Positions 20,846 to 32,774 are shown, counted from the first letter of the stretch. The stretch is DNA of 64,000 nucleotides from Drechmeria coniospora (GCF_001625195.1 NC_054389.1:6258520-6322519), one strand, 5' to 3'. Translations and numbers: made by a program. Notes: a model not told the origin generated them from the sequence alone.

Positions 20846-22022
20846 TGCCGATACTGCTTCGCCTTTCTTCCAAAGGGGCCGAGCGATGGATCGAAGGGGG
20901 GAGGTTTGATGGACGCTGGGCCGAGGGTCGCATGTGATGCGGGTACAGAGACGAACACGGGCGACAGATGGGAAAACACGAGCGACTGCTAGACCATGTT
21001 GGGAATAGGCACAGTTCATAGCAGTGCCCCGCCACTCTAACGATGCTGATGGAATTCATCAACGTACAGTCCTTGCGGAGTACAGTATGTAGTAAGTAAG
21101 TAATACGGAGCACTTAAGTGAGTAATTACTGTACTTAAGTACGGAGTACTAGGTATGCAATTTTGTAGGTCACACTGCAAGTGTACGGTACTCCGTCCGT
21201 ACTGCTAAGTACTAGGTACTTACATGCACTTGTTTGTGCAAGTACTTGTAATACTTATTATGTAGTTGTGCAGAGTAAGCATGGTGTACAGTACACTTAT
21301 AGTACTCCGTTCACCTACGCTGATCGTACTTGGGTACCTACTGTAGTAAGTAGTGTGGGGAGATTTGGCCGAGGGCACTGGCGGTCATGGGATGATTACT
21401 AGGCTAGGCATGAACATCGCCAGCGCCGTATATAGCGGACATTTCGTTCATTGAACCCATCTGATGTCGCCCATTCGTAAAGCAAGCGGTGCCACGGCGA
21501 GTACACAGTTGTAACTAAAAATCCTCGTTCGAAATCATGGGCCTGCAGGTCGCCCAGGTTCCTGCTGTATATGTGCTTAAGTATATCTGCCTTGATGATC
21601 CTGCGGGGCGCAAGAGTGGGAGACCGAGCACGCAAAACGTCGCTTCAAAACCACAGCCTCTGCATGCACATGCACCTTCAAGGCACCGGACGAGGCAACG
21701 GCTGCCGCAGCGTTGTGCGGGACCGAGGGGTGCAACGATGCAAATGTATTTACGGCTCAGTAGCCTGGGCCAAATCAAAAATCCTTCGCCCGAGGCGTCA
21801 TGGTCCCTATATATACACACAAAGTTGCCTCGAGAACAGTGTCAAAGCGTTCATTCCTTCCGGCTTGTCCCGAACCATGGTCCCCGACGAATTCGTCCCC
21901 ATTTTCCACCTTCACCTCACCGCCGACGAACGAAACGTCAAGCTTGGTTCAGCAGAGATGGGCTTCAGATGACGAGAAAGGCGGCCAAAAACAAAGCATT
22001 TATATTCCTGCCCGTCTCCGCA
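20846..22022. other. Intergenic, isomerase promoter and GH72 3' flank
   Basis: The first part is the promoter side of the isomerase gene. A GTAC repeat block fills 21060-21350. From 21400 to 22022 the sequence is plain. The 591-codon plus-strand ORF that begins at 21537 is antisense to the GH72 gene and not a gene. Confidence 0.5.
21060..21350. repeat. GTAC/TACGGAG repeat block
   Basis: Examples are GTACTTAAGTACGGAGTACT, GTACTCCGTCCGTACTGC, AGTACTAGGTACTTAC and GTACAGTACACTTATAGTAC. Words lie in both orientations with no long unit. Confidence 0.75.
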
Positions 22023-23554
22023 TTACAGAAGCAGGGCACCCATGAGGCTGAAAGCGAAGACCAGGGCGGCAACGGCCATGGGACCCTTGTCGGCGGGGCC
22101 GCGCATCGAGACGCCGGCGTTCTCCTGGCTGCTGGACGAAGGAGAGGGCTTTCCGCCGGTGACATCGGCCGTGGACGTACCGCTGTCTTCGGCATTTTGG
22201 GAGCCGTCGCCAGAGAATCCAGCACCGTCGCCGGCACCCGACTTCATGTACTTCTCAGCCTCGCTGGGCATCGAGGGAACGCGGGTGGGGTCGACCGACC
22301 ACGACGCGTCCGAGGTGGGGCAGGCAACGGCGTGCGTGGTGGAGGCGGCACCACCGCTGCCGGTGGGCATCGGGTTGGCCTTGAGGGCGTCCCTGTAGAG
22401 GTCAAACTCGTCCGAGGTCGTGACCTTGTCGCCGTCGAGGGTGACGATGCCAAACTTGTTCTCCTCAACCGAGTACTCGTACATGAGACCGCCCGAGTAG
22501 ACGCTCGACATTTGGCTGCTCATGAGGGCGCCCATCTCCTCAAACTTGCGAGGACGGGACTTGGTGCAACCCCACTCGGACAGGCTGAGGGAGGAATGTT
22601 AGCGAGCTCAAGGTTCGACGTCGAGGACGGGACGGGACGGGACGTACAAGATGGGAAGACCGTAGTCGGTAAAGTTCTTGACCTTCTGGTCCCAACCGGA
22701 CGTCGTGAAGTCGCTGTTGCACCACGAGTAGTCGTTGAAGGCGAAGAAGTCGGAGCGCATGTCATCGGTGCCGCAGTTCATGTACATGGCCGTCTCCATG
22801 CGGTTCGACATGACGTCGGCGGCCGAGTAGCCGACAGGAACCTTGCGCAGGCCGCGCGAGTTGAGGTAGTTCTTGATGTCACGGGTGACGGCCTTGACGT
22901 AGGGGGCCGACTTCTCGGTACCCTTCTGCTCGTTGATCACCTCGTTGCCGGAGAAGAAGGCGAGCGTGTTGGGGTACTTGGCGAACATCTCGACGGTAGC
23001 AAAGACATTCTGGAGGTACTTGGTGTTGTACGACGGCTTGGGATCCGCCCGATTGATGGAATACTTGGGCGTGTTGACGTCGAGCACGAGGTAGATGCCG
23101 GCGTCGCTCAGGGCTTGCATGCATTTGTCATGGTTCTTGGAGTTGTCGACCGAGTAGACTCGGATGGTGTTGACGCCGAGGTCCTTGAACTGCTTGATGT
23201 CGCGCTCGCAGACATCGGGGTCCCCGAGGGGGTCCTTGTCGGCGGAGGAACCACCGGGCTGGTAGTCGATACCGCGGAGGTAGAAGCGCTCATTGCCGAC
23301 CCAGAAGGCTGAAGGGACGAAGGGATCAGCGCACACGGACGGTGGATTCATGCCTCGCGAGGCATCCTGGACGAGGAGGAGAGGGATGGCAGCGGCGTGA
23401 AGGAGGAGGAGGAGGAGGCTCGCTTACCGTTGCCCTTGGCGGTGACGGCCGTCAGGGTGGCACGCTTTTGGGGCGCGCCATTGGCGGGCTTTGCGGGAGA
23501 GGACGAGACGAGGCCGGCGGCGGCAACGACGGAGAGGAGGGTTTGCCCCTTCAT
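22023..23554 (-). CDS. gel: GPI-anchored 1,3-beta-glucanosyltransferase, GH72 (Gel/Gas)
   Basis: Three exons, 23554-23428, 23308-22648 and 22584-22023, with introns of 119 and 63 nt, encode 449 residues. The enzyme cuts cell-wall beta-1,3-glucan and rejoins the chains, elongating the polymer at the outer face of the plasma membrane. A signal peptide (MKGQTLLSVVAAAGLVSSS) is followed by a Kex2-like KR at 30-31. The GH72 core begins AFWVGNERFYLRGIDYQPGG. Glu165 (FFSGNEVINE) is the acid/base and Glu266 (FLSEWGC, formed across intron 2) the nucleophile; they are 101 residues apart, as in Aspergillus Gel1. After the core comes a Ser/Gly linker and a C-terminal hydrophobic GPI signal (MAVAALVFAFSLMGALLL). 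There is no Cys-rich X8/CBM43 module, so it is of the Gel1 subtype. Confidence 0.96.
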
Positions 23555-24224
23555 GTTGAGAGAGTGGAAGTGTAAGATTGGTGCGCGGTTTGGAGCACGA
23601 GCAGGCTGAGTGTGGTGATACACGCGGTGTGCAAGTACAGCGAGTGTATAAGAATACGCGGATGTATGGAACCCCTAGAGAATGATGGGGACCGGAGAAA
23701 AAGGAAGCAAGTAGGGCAAAATTCCAACAACGAAGGAGTCGGAAGATTGGCGATGTCAAAAGCAGGCTTGGCTCGGGAAGGTGGGGAGAGGAGGCGAAGC
23801 AGGAGATGAAATATATTAGCAATGCTGTACAGTAAGTACTTACGGCCAACCAACGCGCGAAGGGGAGGGGAGGAGCCTGACGAGTGGACGATGCGAGACA
23901 AGTGGATCAGGGGTGTGTGGGGGAGGCAGGCAGGCAGGCCAGAGGGCGCACTGGTTCACACACTGTGCATTGTCAACCTCCCCAAACAATGGACAAGGGG
24001 ACACCACGACGGAAAAAAAAACCCCGACAGGCAGGTAGGTGGGCAACCAAGCGGACACACATTCCGGGTGTGCAAGTAATATTACTTGCTGTACAAGAAC
24101 ACTCACTTGGCGACAGATGATGAGTCCTGGCAACCTCGGAAACGTCGGAAAAGCGGTGCAAAATCCAGCACAGAAATCCATAATCGGATTCCTACCGCCT
24201 GGACCATCACGTCCGGACGGACGG
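23555..24224. other. Intergenic, GH72 promoter side
   Basis: Upstream sequence of the GH72 gene, with CT-rich patches on its coding strand and one small GTAC patch at 23825-23845. The ORFs over it on both strands are short and unsupported. Confidence 0.45.
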
Positions 24225-24675
24225 AGTACATGTACGTACAGTACGTTCATGTACGGACTGTTTGTACCCTTGGTGTGCCGGTACATGTACAATGGCCTCG
24301 ACGCAGCGTGTAATACATGTAATTACATGTTGGTGAACAAAGGCACGAACAAGTACTCCGTACTTGCATGCACAACTTCTTGTACTGTACTGTACAGTAA
24401 GTAAGTACTAGGTAGTAGTACTTTTCCTACTCATGCATGCACAGGCACAGTACGGAGTACATGTACTTACGGAGTAATACAACAAAGTACAGTACTCAAG
24501 TACTTGCCTAGTGCTCCGTACCTAAGTAAGTACATGTACACGTCAAGTGATCCTTTCAGCGCGTCGTGATGGGAGGACCTCATACCTACTAGAGAACTAG
24601 TCCCTGTAGCACGACGCGACGACGCTTTTGTGTCACCCTTCTCCGTACTCGAGTCGTACATGTACATGTGGGTGT
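24225..24675. repeat. GTAC/TACGGAG repeat block
   Basis: A dense block with GTACATGTACGTACAGTACG, ACTGTACTGTACAGTAAG, CAGTACGGAGTACATGTACT and CTAAGTAAGTACATGTAC. It contains many overlapping palindromes centred on GTAC. Confidence 0.8.
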
Positions 24676-25034
24676 ACTTGCATTTACGCGAGGTTACAAA
24701 CCCCTGACAATTTCCTCGTGTCAGTCGGCGCACTGTGTGGATCGCAAATGTTAATGCCCCCCAGGCCATCCCGGCCATCATCTTGCGCCTCCAACTCTCT
24801 CGAATGCGGCCTTTGCGGACGAGATACAGGCACTGGTACTCTGGACAAACCTTGCACTAGCACACTAGCCTATGGGCGACTGCGGCCGCTGCGTCGGCGT
24901 CCAAACGGCTAACGGAGCGAGACTGGGACGGACAAGAGTCGTCATCATCGTGGCATGTTCCAAGCTACTAACCGGAGTGAGTGCCACTATTCAACTACAG
25001 CACATGCACCAACGTATTTCGGAATTCCGGCACC

Positions 25035-26240
25035 GAAAATAGTATCAATACATGTACCGGAGTACAAGGCTCTGATTGTTATTACTGCGCCTGCTCACAC
25101 AAGGTACCAGCACATACTTACTGTACTTAGGTGTACGTACTTAAGTACGGAATACAGTACGGAGTAGTAAGTACACCTAAATGTACTAAGTACTTACTGT
25201 ACGGAGCAAGTAAGTACTTACACACCTACTTACTGTACTTGAGTACTTCCATGTATGGAGAGTACAACATAGGTGTACAGTACTGTACTTAAGTAAGTAC
25301 AAGGACTTAAGCAATACAAAGCATACTCCGTACTTCGTGCAGTACAGTACTTACAGTACTTATACAGCACCTAAGAACACCGTAGTCGAGACTTGACGAC
25401 GGTGTACTGAGATTATGTACTTCGCTGTTAGGTAGTTGTGCATGCACATGTTTGCCTGCTTGGAAGCGCACACGGTGCGGATGAAGTGTGAAGTACCTAC
25501 TGCTTGTAAGTAAGGGCTAATTAATAAAGTACTCGTATTGTATTGGTATGCTCAAGTACTCATGGTTAGGTGCGTACAAGTATCCGTACGAGTAGGTGTG
25601 TTCAGTGTACGGAGTACTTAGTTGCACACCACGCATGCACAGTTCGGTAGTACGGGGTAGTATGGTACATTAGTGCATCTCATGCAACATGTACATGGAT
25701 GGACACCTGTTACGTCGTGTATGTCAGCAGTTGCACTGCAAGCGCGGCATACATCACCGTGCGATACTTGAAGTGATACTCATGTACTGTACTCCGTACA
25801 TGTGCTCCGTCGTGCCTAATGCAGCCGAATACTCCCAAGTGCTCCGTACGGAGTAAATGTACGAGGTAATGCTATATATAGGTAGTGCTAGGTACTACTA
25901 TACGAGGAGTAGATAGGTACCTAAGTACGGAGTTACTTCGGGCATTTATGAGCAGTTGCTTGTAAATAGGTACTACTCCGTACCTAGTACCTAGTGGTCA
26001 GTCGGAAAACAGTACGGTCTAATAGTTGTGCTCCGTACTATGTCTACTCTTCCCCGTATTATCAGCAGGTACACTGTCCTCCGTACGGACCGTAAGTTTC
26101 ACAATCATCACTCCACTGTCCTTACTGATTGTACTGTACGGAGTATTGAATACGGCCAATGCATGTACTGTACGAGTTCATGTGCGAGTCGGTGTTCTCG
26201 TACAGGTGCTTCATTACGTATATTAATACGGAGTAAACAT
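25035..26240. repeat. Largest GTAC/TACGGAG repeat block
   Basis: This 1.2-kb block is the densest. In 25121-25240 I count 12 GTAC tetranucleotides in 120 bp, against about 0.5 expected. Words include GTACTTAAGTAC, TACTGTACTTGAGTAC, ACTACTCCGTACCTAGTACC and the exact palindrome CTCCGTACGGAG at 25842-25853. The sequence is AT-richer than the genes. It has no ORF above 79 codons. Confidence 0.85.
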
Positions 26241-27751
26241 TTACACTACTTGTTCAGTGGTCGTTGAGGCCCATCGTCGCAAGGGCCCCGTACTCTTGGC
26301 AGAGCAACACTCCAACAGCGTTGGCTGTGCTTACTTGTGCCTGCATGTACGAGGATTGTCTGGTGTAACTGCATGTGCGCGAATGCATGTACGGAGTACA
26401 GCACTTACCTGTACTTGTGCGCTGTAGCAAGCACTGCAAATGCAATCGGTATAATACATGCACAGATGCAGCGGATACTTGGTCGTCTTCGAGGACTTGC
26501 ACTGCACGTCGATGGCCAGTTCCCAAGTCTCTCCTACCAAGGTGCGTACAGTGCGTACAGGTTGGCAGTGCTGGTGTGTCCAGGGACATTCGTCCTATGT
26601 GGTGCATGCACTCCAACCCTCGCATTCGTGGTTGCATGACCAGAGAATGTACTGCCCAGAGCAATACCCATGGTCTTGACCGTAAGGCGTCTGTTCTTCC
26701 AGTCGGCTGTCAGTCAACATCGATGCTTTTTTCGGACACGGGGGCGGAGTTGGTGTGCGCCTAGGAAAGTAAGCATAGTTGCGCGGATACTCGTACACTA
26801 TGCAACTAGAAACTTACTCCGTGCTTGCGCACTCGTATCATGCCCATCCCCGATACCCCTTACCTGCGAGGAAGGACTCGTTGTATGCATCTGCTCTCGA
26901 GTAGGCACGGGCTATAGATGGATCCGTTGAACTCTGGCGTGCTCGTGATCCGTCCTGTGCATTACAGTATGCGTCTTTCGCGCAAGTCCAAGTCAGATGC
27001 TACCATCCACTGTACGAGTAGGAGTAAGAGCACATGAATGCATGCCGGAAAGGCCGCCATGTACATGTAGAACAAAAAATTGTATGAATCATTTCATCCG
27101 TAGGCTGGCCACAACGGAAACGCCCATGCAAAAAGCACATTACCGTAGCTGTCACGAGACGTCACGTACCCCAAGGAGCGGGCATCACGTGACAACGCCT
27201 GGGACTATGTTGGGGCCGTGTAAGTACGGAGTACTGTACGGAGTATTGCTATGCTTGGAGGGCTCTCCAACCCCGAGGAGGAGGCTTTCGAGCGATCAAT
27301 GCACTCATCTCCTTCGTCGCCGCAGCTGGCCACCCGTAGCCGGCCTGCTGGCTACTAGGCCTTGACGCTCTACCTCTGGTGAACCTATTGTCTCTGACAT
27401 TAGCTGGGCATGTGCTGCTCGTCCTCATCATCATGACCAAGTTGACCAACGGACCAAGTGAGCTGGGCACCATGTTGCGCGTAGAAACAAGTCTCCCGAT
27501 TCGCGTGGCAGTACGTAATCCGTGAAGCAAGAACTACATTATCGCATATGCAACAATTGTTTCCAAGACCGCGTGTACCCAACGTTGAGAAAATGATAAA
27601 GGCAGATGTCCAGCAATGGTCACCCAGCATTCCGCACAATTACCTCCGCCAACTCCCCTTCCCCCCCCTCCTTCCCTCCATGCCTGAAGCATAATGTCTG
27701 CGAGTGCGAATACAAGTACCTGTACAGGAATTATATGCACTCTTGAACCGA
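26241..27751. other. Intergenic, no gene seen
   Basis: About 1.5 kb with small repeat patches at 26385-26420 and 27220-27250. Overlapping ORFs of 60-136 codons occur on both strands, rich in Cys, His, Thr and Ser from CA/TG-rich DNA; none has a recognisable domain. The last part is the 3' flank of the GNAT gene. Confidence 0.4.
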
Positions 27752-28900
27752 TCACACGCCAGGTACCTTCAGTTTCGTCCCACCTGCTGGTACTCCGTTT
27801 CGGGCAACGGAAGCGGCACCGTTGTCCATGCCATGAGCAGCATCGATAGCGTCCGTGCCGTCAGGGTGGACGACGCATTCGACGTCGTCGCCGGCAAACC
27901 GGCCCCCACAAAGACGCCACCGGCCCGTCACCGCCTCTCCGTGGGAAGCCAGACGCTCGTCGACGCGTGTTCGCGGCCCGCCGTACGCCCTGAACCAGGC
28001 GTTCCGGAAGGCCTGCTGAGCCGTGTTGGACGCGTTGATGGGGAATCTGGACCGCAAGCTGTGCGCGATCCACTCATCCATCGTGCTCAGCGGCACAGGC
28101 TGAGCCTGCAGAGGAGGGACGGGGAACGACGGCCGCTCCGGATCTCGCCGCATCGTCGTCAGGATGATGCCGCCCAGCGCCGTCGCCTGGGACACGATGA
28201 CAAAGTTGAACTTGGAAAAGAGACGGACGCTTTCGGCGGTGACGGTGGCGTAGGCCGACCGTTGCGCGACATTCAGCCATGCGCAGATGACCTTCAGCAT
28301 CCGGCTGCCGTGCCCCTTTCTTTGGTGCTCCGGCGTCACCATGATGTGCGTGATGACTGCGCGACGTTAACCGCCGCCTTCGTTCGCGTCCGCGCCGTCT
28401 CGTCGGGACTCACAGCTTATCGGCCTCGGCCACATGGTCGAGAGAAGCTGCTGCCTCTCCCTCTCGTACGAGTGGAACAAGGTGACCCACGCCTGCCGGT
28501 CCAGCGTGGGCGGTATCCAGTTCATGCCGGCATTCGCCTGACGTCCGGTCGCCTGCAGCTCGATCATGGTCGTGACCTCGTCCTTGCAGCCGTTGATGCC
28601 CCGGTCCTCCGTCAGCCACGAGCAGATGCCGACGAGCTCATCGTCGGCCGTGCGGAGGCCGAAGAGTATGCGATCGGCGTCTTGGAACCGCGAGAGCCAA
28701 TACAACTCGCGCCAGAGCCAGGTGGCATCCTGCTGTTCCGCCGTGTACATGGCGTGGCCCGGAAGCAGCCAGCCGCCGACGCTGTGGTTCCGCAGCACTT
28801 GGCCTTCGATGCGTCGCACGATGTCGCGTGCACATCCCTCGCTCGCGCTTGGGTCGACGTCGGGGAAGATGGCCGCGTCGTCGTCGCGTGCCAGGCTCAT
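27752..28900 (-). CDS. GNAT-family N-acetyltransferase
   Basis: Two exons, 28900-28414 and 28356-27752, joined by a 57-nt intron (GTGAGT donor, TTAAC branch, GCAG acceptor), encode 363 residues. The splice fuses WPRPIS to FITHIMVTPEHQRKGHG. HQRKGHGSRML is motif A of the GNAT fold, the Q/RxxGxG/A loop that binds the acetyl-CoA pyrophosphate. It follows a beta strand (ITHIMV) and is followed by an alpha helix and the AESVRLFSKFNF motif B. GNAT enzymes move an acetyl group to amines of proteins or small molecules; the substrate cannot be read here. The N-terminal half (residues 1-160) contains the expected DDELVGICSWL strand. The Arg/Ala-rich C-terminal 110 residues are poorly conserved-looking. 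The start at 28900 is the first ATG before acidic, GNAT-like sequence. Confidence 0.88.
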
Positions 28901-29428
28901 CCTGTGATGCCGACGTCGTCCTTGCCGCAGCGACAAACGACCAGGCCGGATGGACGATGGGGGCGCTCGACCGCAAGGCGATGTCGAAACAGGCCTGTCG
29001 AAGGGTGGTTGTGTTCCGGCACGCACGCAAAGACCGAGGACACGGAATGGATGGACGGACAGTGAAGCTTCTTGCCCTCGTTGAACGGCGCGGCGCTGGC
29101 CTGTGCTGCTGAAGGTCTGCTGCAGTCATGGGGTCCAGGAGGAGGAGAGGAGCCGACGACGGCCAGCAGCGCGGACGAACCTAACTTACGGTGCGCTTCG
29201 CCATCGCACCTCGGCCGTGCCTAACGCAATAGGAGGACGGCTAAAGTTAGGTCCGGACCGGCCGCAGGCGCAGGGCTTTCCACCCGTGAACGCCAGCGTC
29301 GTGCCCACTCCTGGAGAGCCTGTCCTTGCTTTGTCATGAAGACCGGGCCGGGCCGGAGCCTGCATCGACGCGGCGTCGTCTGGCGACGTGGGCTGGTTGG
29401 TGCCGGAGAGCGACGGCGCCCGCTCGAG
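28901..29428. other. Intergenic between GNAT and Osh3 genes
   Basis: 528 bp hold the GNAT promoter and the 3' UTR of the Osh3-type gene, both on the minus strand. ORFs in both directions over this stretch are extensions or shadows of the flanking genes. No repeats. Confidence 0.5.
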
Positions 29429-32400
29429 CTACTCGTCCGGCACGTGGAAGATGGCCTCGACGCCGGTCCAGCTCCCCTTGGCCCTCTCCTCCCAGTATCC
29501 GTCCTTGCCCCCCTTGATCTTCCACACCTCCTCGCCCTCGGGCGACTGGTCCGACTTGACGAACCACCGTGGCCTGTACGTCTCCCCTCGTTCCTCCAAA
29601 TCCCTCCGCCGCGTCCGCTGGGCCTCCTCGAGCTTGTGCTTCCACGCCTCGGCCGCCTCGAGGTCGCCCCGCTCGGCGAGTCGCTGGTCCGGCCGCAGCC
29701 GGCTGTCCGTCGGCGCGAGCCTTCCCCGCTCAACGTCCGTCATCTCGTTGAGCGACGCGGCGAAGAGCGTCATGCCGTACGTCTGCGAGGCGTTGTCCAC
29801 CATCGGGCCCGCCTTCCAGACCTCCTCGCTCGCCGCCTTGCCGGGGCCAACGGTCCTGAGGCCCGTCGTCCAGGTGCCGACGAGGCCGCTGCCCGTGTCG
29901 GTGCCGTCCGGAGCAAAGGTGCTGACGTGCACGTCCTCGGCCCTGCCGCCGAACATGCCCTTGCTCCTGAACTCGACGCTCGCCTTGTGGCCGGTGCTGT
30001 CGTTGATCACGTTCATGGTGCCCACCGGCTCGACGTACTTTTCGCCCATGACGACGTTCCGGAGGAACATGGTGGCAATGTTCCACGAGTAGAACTCGTC
30101 CTTGCCGTCCGACAGGCGCAGCACGATGCGCACCCGGCCGTCCGTCGTGATCTCGGCACTCTTGCCCCAGAACTTTTGCCCGGGCGCGGGCGATTGCGAA
30201 AAGGACCAGCTCGCCGAGTCGGCGTGCATGGCGAGCCGGACGGGCCGATGCTGCACCTTCTCGACGAGGAGCCTGAAGCCGCCAGGCACCTCCCCGCTCG
30301 TGCGGACGAGCTCAAACGTCTCGCCGAGGAGAGGGTTGAAGGGCTTCCGAACGGCCCGTTCCTTGGCACGGCCGCTGCTGAACTGGGCCACGGCGAAGGC
30401 GGTGACGAACAGCAGCCGTTCCGTGGCGCTCCTCTGCCTCGCGGCCCTGTCGAGCAGCTGGGCGTACTCCAGCTGCTCGGCCACCTTTTGCAGCAGCGAA
30501 ATGGGCTCGTTGGCCGACACGGGCATGCTGATGGTGCTGAGGTCCTTGCCGACGTTCTTGCGGACAAAGGCGATGAGGCTCGGCGGCTGGGCCGTCGCGG
30601 CCGGTATCGCCGTCCTTCGGGGTACCGTCTTCTCCATCGGCAGCGGCGCGAGGCTCTTGGGCCTCGACGGAAACAGGTGGCCGGCACTGTCGGCGTCGAG
30701 GGGTTCGTCATCCCCGACCGACGACACCGACGAGCCGTCCTGCGTGTCCGCATCCTCGGCGTCGGTGTGGTTGGATTCATCCTCGCTGCCGTCGATGTTG
30801 ACGACGGTCGACTTGACGTCTTCGGCGTCGAAGAACTCGTCGGCCGTCGAGGTCGTGTCGATGCTCGCCCGAGAGGCACCGCCGGCCGAGGGCGGCACCG
30901 GCAGCCGGCGCCTCTTGCTGTTGGAGATGAGCGAGGTGAACTCGGTCACGACGGAGTCGAGGTCGGACAGCAGCGCGCCGCAATGGTCGTGCATCGACTT
31001 TTCCTGCTGCACGCTTCCTCTGGATCTGCGCTTGGCGACCTTGCCGCCGTCGAGACCCGGCGGCGTCGCGTCGTCGGGCGTCGCGCCGAGGGTGGGCGAG
31101 GGGCCCGAGGCCGTCAAGGTGGAGGCGCTCGACATTCGCTTCCAGAACGGCTTCCTCTCCGCTGCCTGCGGGGGAAAGTAGCTGTCCTTGGCATCCTCCG
31201 CCGCCTTGGCGGCGCCCGGGGCGAGGTATTGGGCCGAGGGAGACGGCTTCGGGAGGGCGGCGACGTCCCTCGTCAGCCGGCGGAGGGCGTCGCGGGTGCC
31301 GACGACGCGGCTGACCAGGGTCTCGACCTGCTGCCACTCGACGTCCTCGGCCTGGCTCGAGTCCGAGGAGGGCTTGAGGGCGCGGCTGTCGAGCCTCAGC
31401 TTCGGCTTCGTCGGTTCCTGCATCACCTCCACCCCCCTCGCCAGCCGGCTCGCCTTCTCGAGGGCGCGGGCCCATTGCTGGAACTCCTTGTCATTGGGGG
31501 CTCTCAGGTGCCAGACCTCGGCGCCGGAGTCGATGCTGATCTCTCGCCGCCTCTCGTCGGCGGCGATGGCGGCCAAGCTGAGGGGGATGGCGCCTCGCAG
31601 CGCCGACGAGTTGCGGTTGTAGTAGTACGACAGGGTGCAGGTGGAGAAGTCGAGGGAGAAGAAGCGGCGGGCGTAGCCCTGGCCCTTCTTGCGCCTCCTC
31701 TTGGACAGAGTGCCGACGTGGTACGTCTTCTGGCCGTTGGCGGCCTCGCCCTTTGTCGACGTCGACGTCGTTCGACCCTGGGCGAACTGGCTCTGGAGGC
31801 TGTCGACCGAGGCGGACGGTCCGGATTCGTTGCGCGGGCTGCCATGCCTCCCGAGGCTCGTCTGGCTCGACTGGGCGTTGGGCAGCTGAAGGTTCGGCAG
31901 GTGATTGGTGCTCTGCGGCGCCGATCCCGTCGGGTAGGTGAGGACGACAAAGGTGGCCGTCTTGGATGTCTGCTTGGAAAAGGTGTTGTCGAAGACGAGG
32001 CCGTACATGCCGCCCTGGCCGGGCCGAACATCATAGGTGCCGATGGACACCTTGTCCGCCTCGCACCTGCCGTGCCATTTGATGGGGATGAAGCCCTTGC
32101 CGGTCAAAAGGTCCTGCGCCGTCGACTCCTTCTTGGGGAAGCGGGCGGCCTTGCCGTCGGCGAGGCCCTGGATCGGCGTCGCGTCGAGGTCGTCGCCGTT
32201 GGAGCAGAGGATCGTGGTGGCGCCGCTGCCGGGGTGCTTGACGAGGCCAAAGTTTCTGCTCGACATGTCAGCCGCGAGGCCTCCGGGGGGGGGGGGGCGA
32301 TGTCGGGTTCTGCAGGTGCCTACATGGACTTTTTGTGCGGCTGAACGCTCCACGACAGCGTGTGGTCCGATTCAACCTTGACCCAGCGGACGATGTAGGA

Positions 32401-32491
32401 CTGCGGCGGCGGTTAGTGCCGGAAGAGCGAGAGGGTGCCCGTGGGCGATGCGTGCCTTGCTGTGGACCTCGAGCTTTTCGATGCCGGCCAT
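29429..32491 (-). CDS. osh3: Oxysterol-binding protein homolog, Osh3 type
   Basis: Three exons, 32491-32456, 32400-32324 and 32255-29429, encode 979 residues. Exon 1 (MAGIEKLEVHSK) joins SYIVRWVKVESD through a 55-nt intron with a GC donor (AAG|GCACGC...GCAG). The second intron (68 nt) joins HKKS to INFGLVKHPGSG. In order there are a GOLD domain (about 1-147), a PH domain (about 214-310, TYHVGTLSKRRRKK...), an FFAT motif EFFDAED at 511-517 that binds ER VAP proteins, and the lipid-transfer ORD (about 600-960) with KPFNPLLGETFE. This order defines Osh3, which works at ER-plasma membrane contacts in PI4P control. The usual EQVSHHPP signature reads EKVQHRPV at 703-710. A 1002-codon ORF on the opposite strand is a shadow. 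Confidence 0.95.
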
Positions 32492-32774
32492 TGTGCTTGC
32501 TCTGGTTGATGTGCGAAGGCCCCGAAAGATGGATGGGCGGCTTGAGGCTTGCTGTCGGTGTCTTCTAGCAGCATTCCATCACGGCGCGCGCGGTTGGAAG
32601 GAAGGAAGGAAGGTGACGGTAGGTAGATGGCCTGCGGTCGGGTTCGGAGGAGAGGATGGCAAGGTGTGCGCAGGGCAAGGAGTTGGGAGGCAGACAACCA
32701 AGAGGTCAACAGGCGGGTTGATTGGCCGTTGCGGATCGGTATGCAGATGTCGCGGCGAGTGTTGGGACGTACCA
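32492..32774. promoter_or_regulatory. Promoter side of osh3
   Basis: Sequence just upstream of the osh3 ATG on the minus strand, with a GGAA tetranucleotide run at 32598-32612. It is free of the GTAC words that begin at about 32775. Confidence 0.4.

Noticed and set aside
21537..23312. 591-codon plus-strand ORF
   Set aside because: Antisense to the GH72 gene, whose catalytic residues and splice sites are clear. Its Gly/Val/Arg composition is that of a shadow frame.
25035..26240. GTAC block as a transposon or RIP-mutated element
   Set aside because: No terminal repeats, target duplication or ORF remnants. TpA/CpA bias typical of RIP is not what stands out; the bias is toward specific GTAC words.
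29336..32344. 1002-codon plus-strand ORF
   Set aside because: It is exactly antisense to the osh3 coding region, which has full domain support. GC-rich codon bias keeps the complementary frame open.
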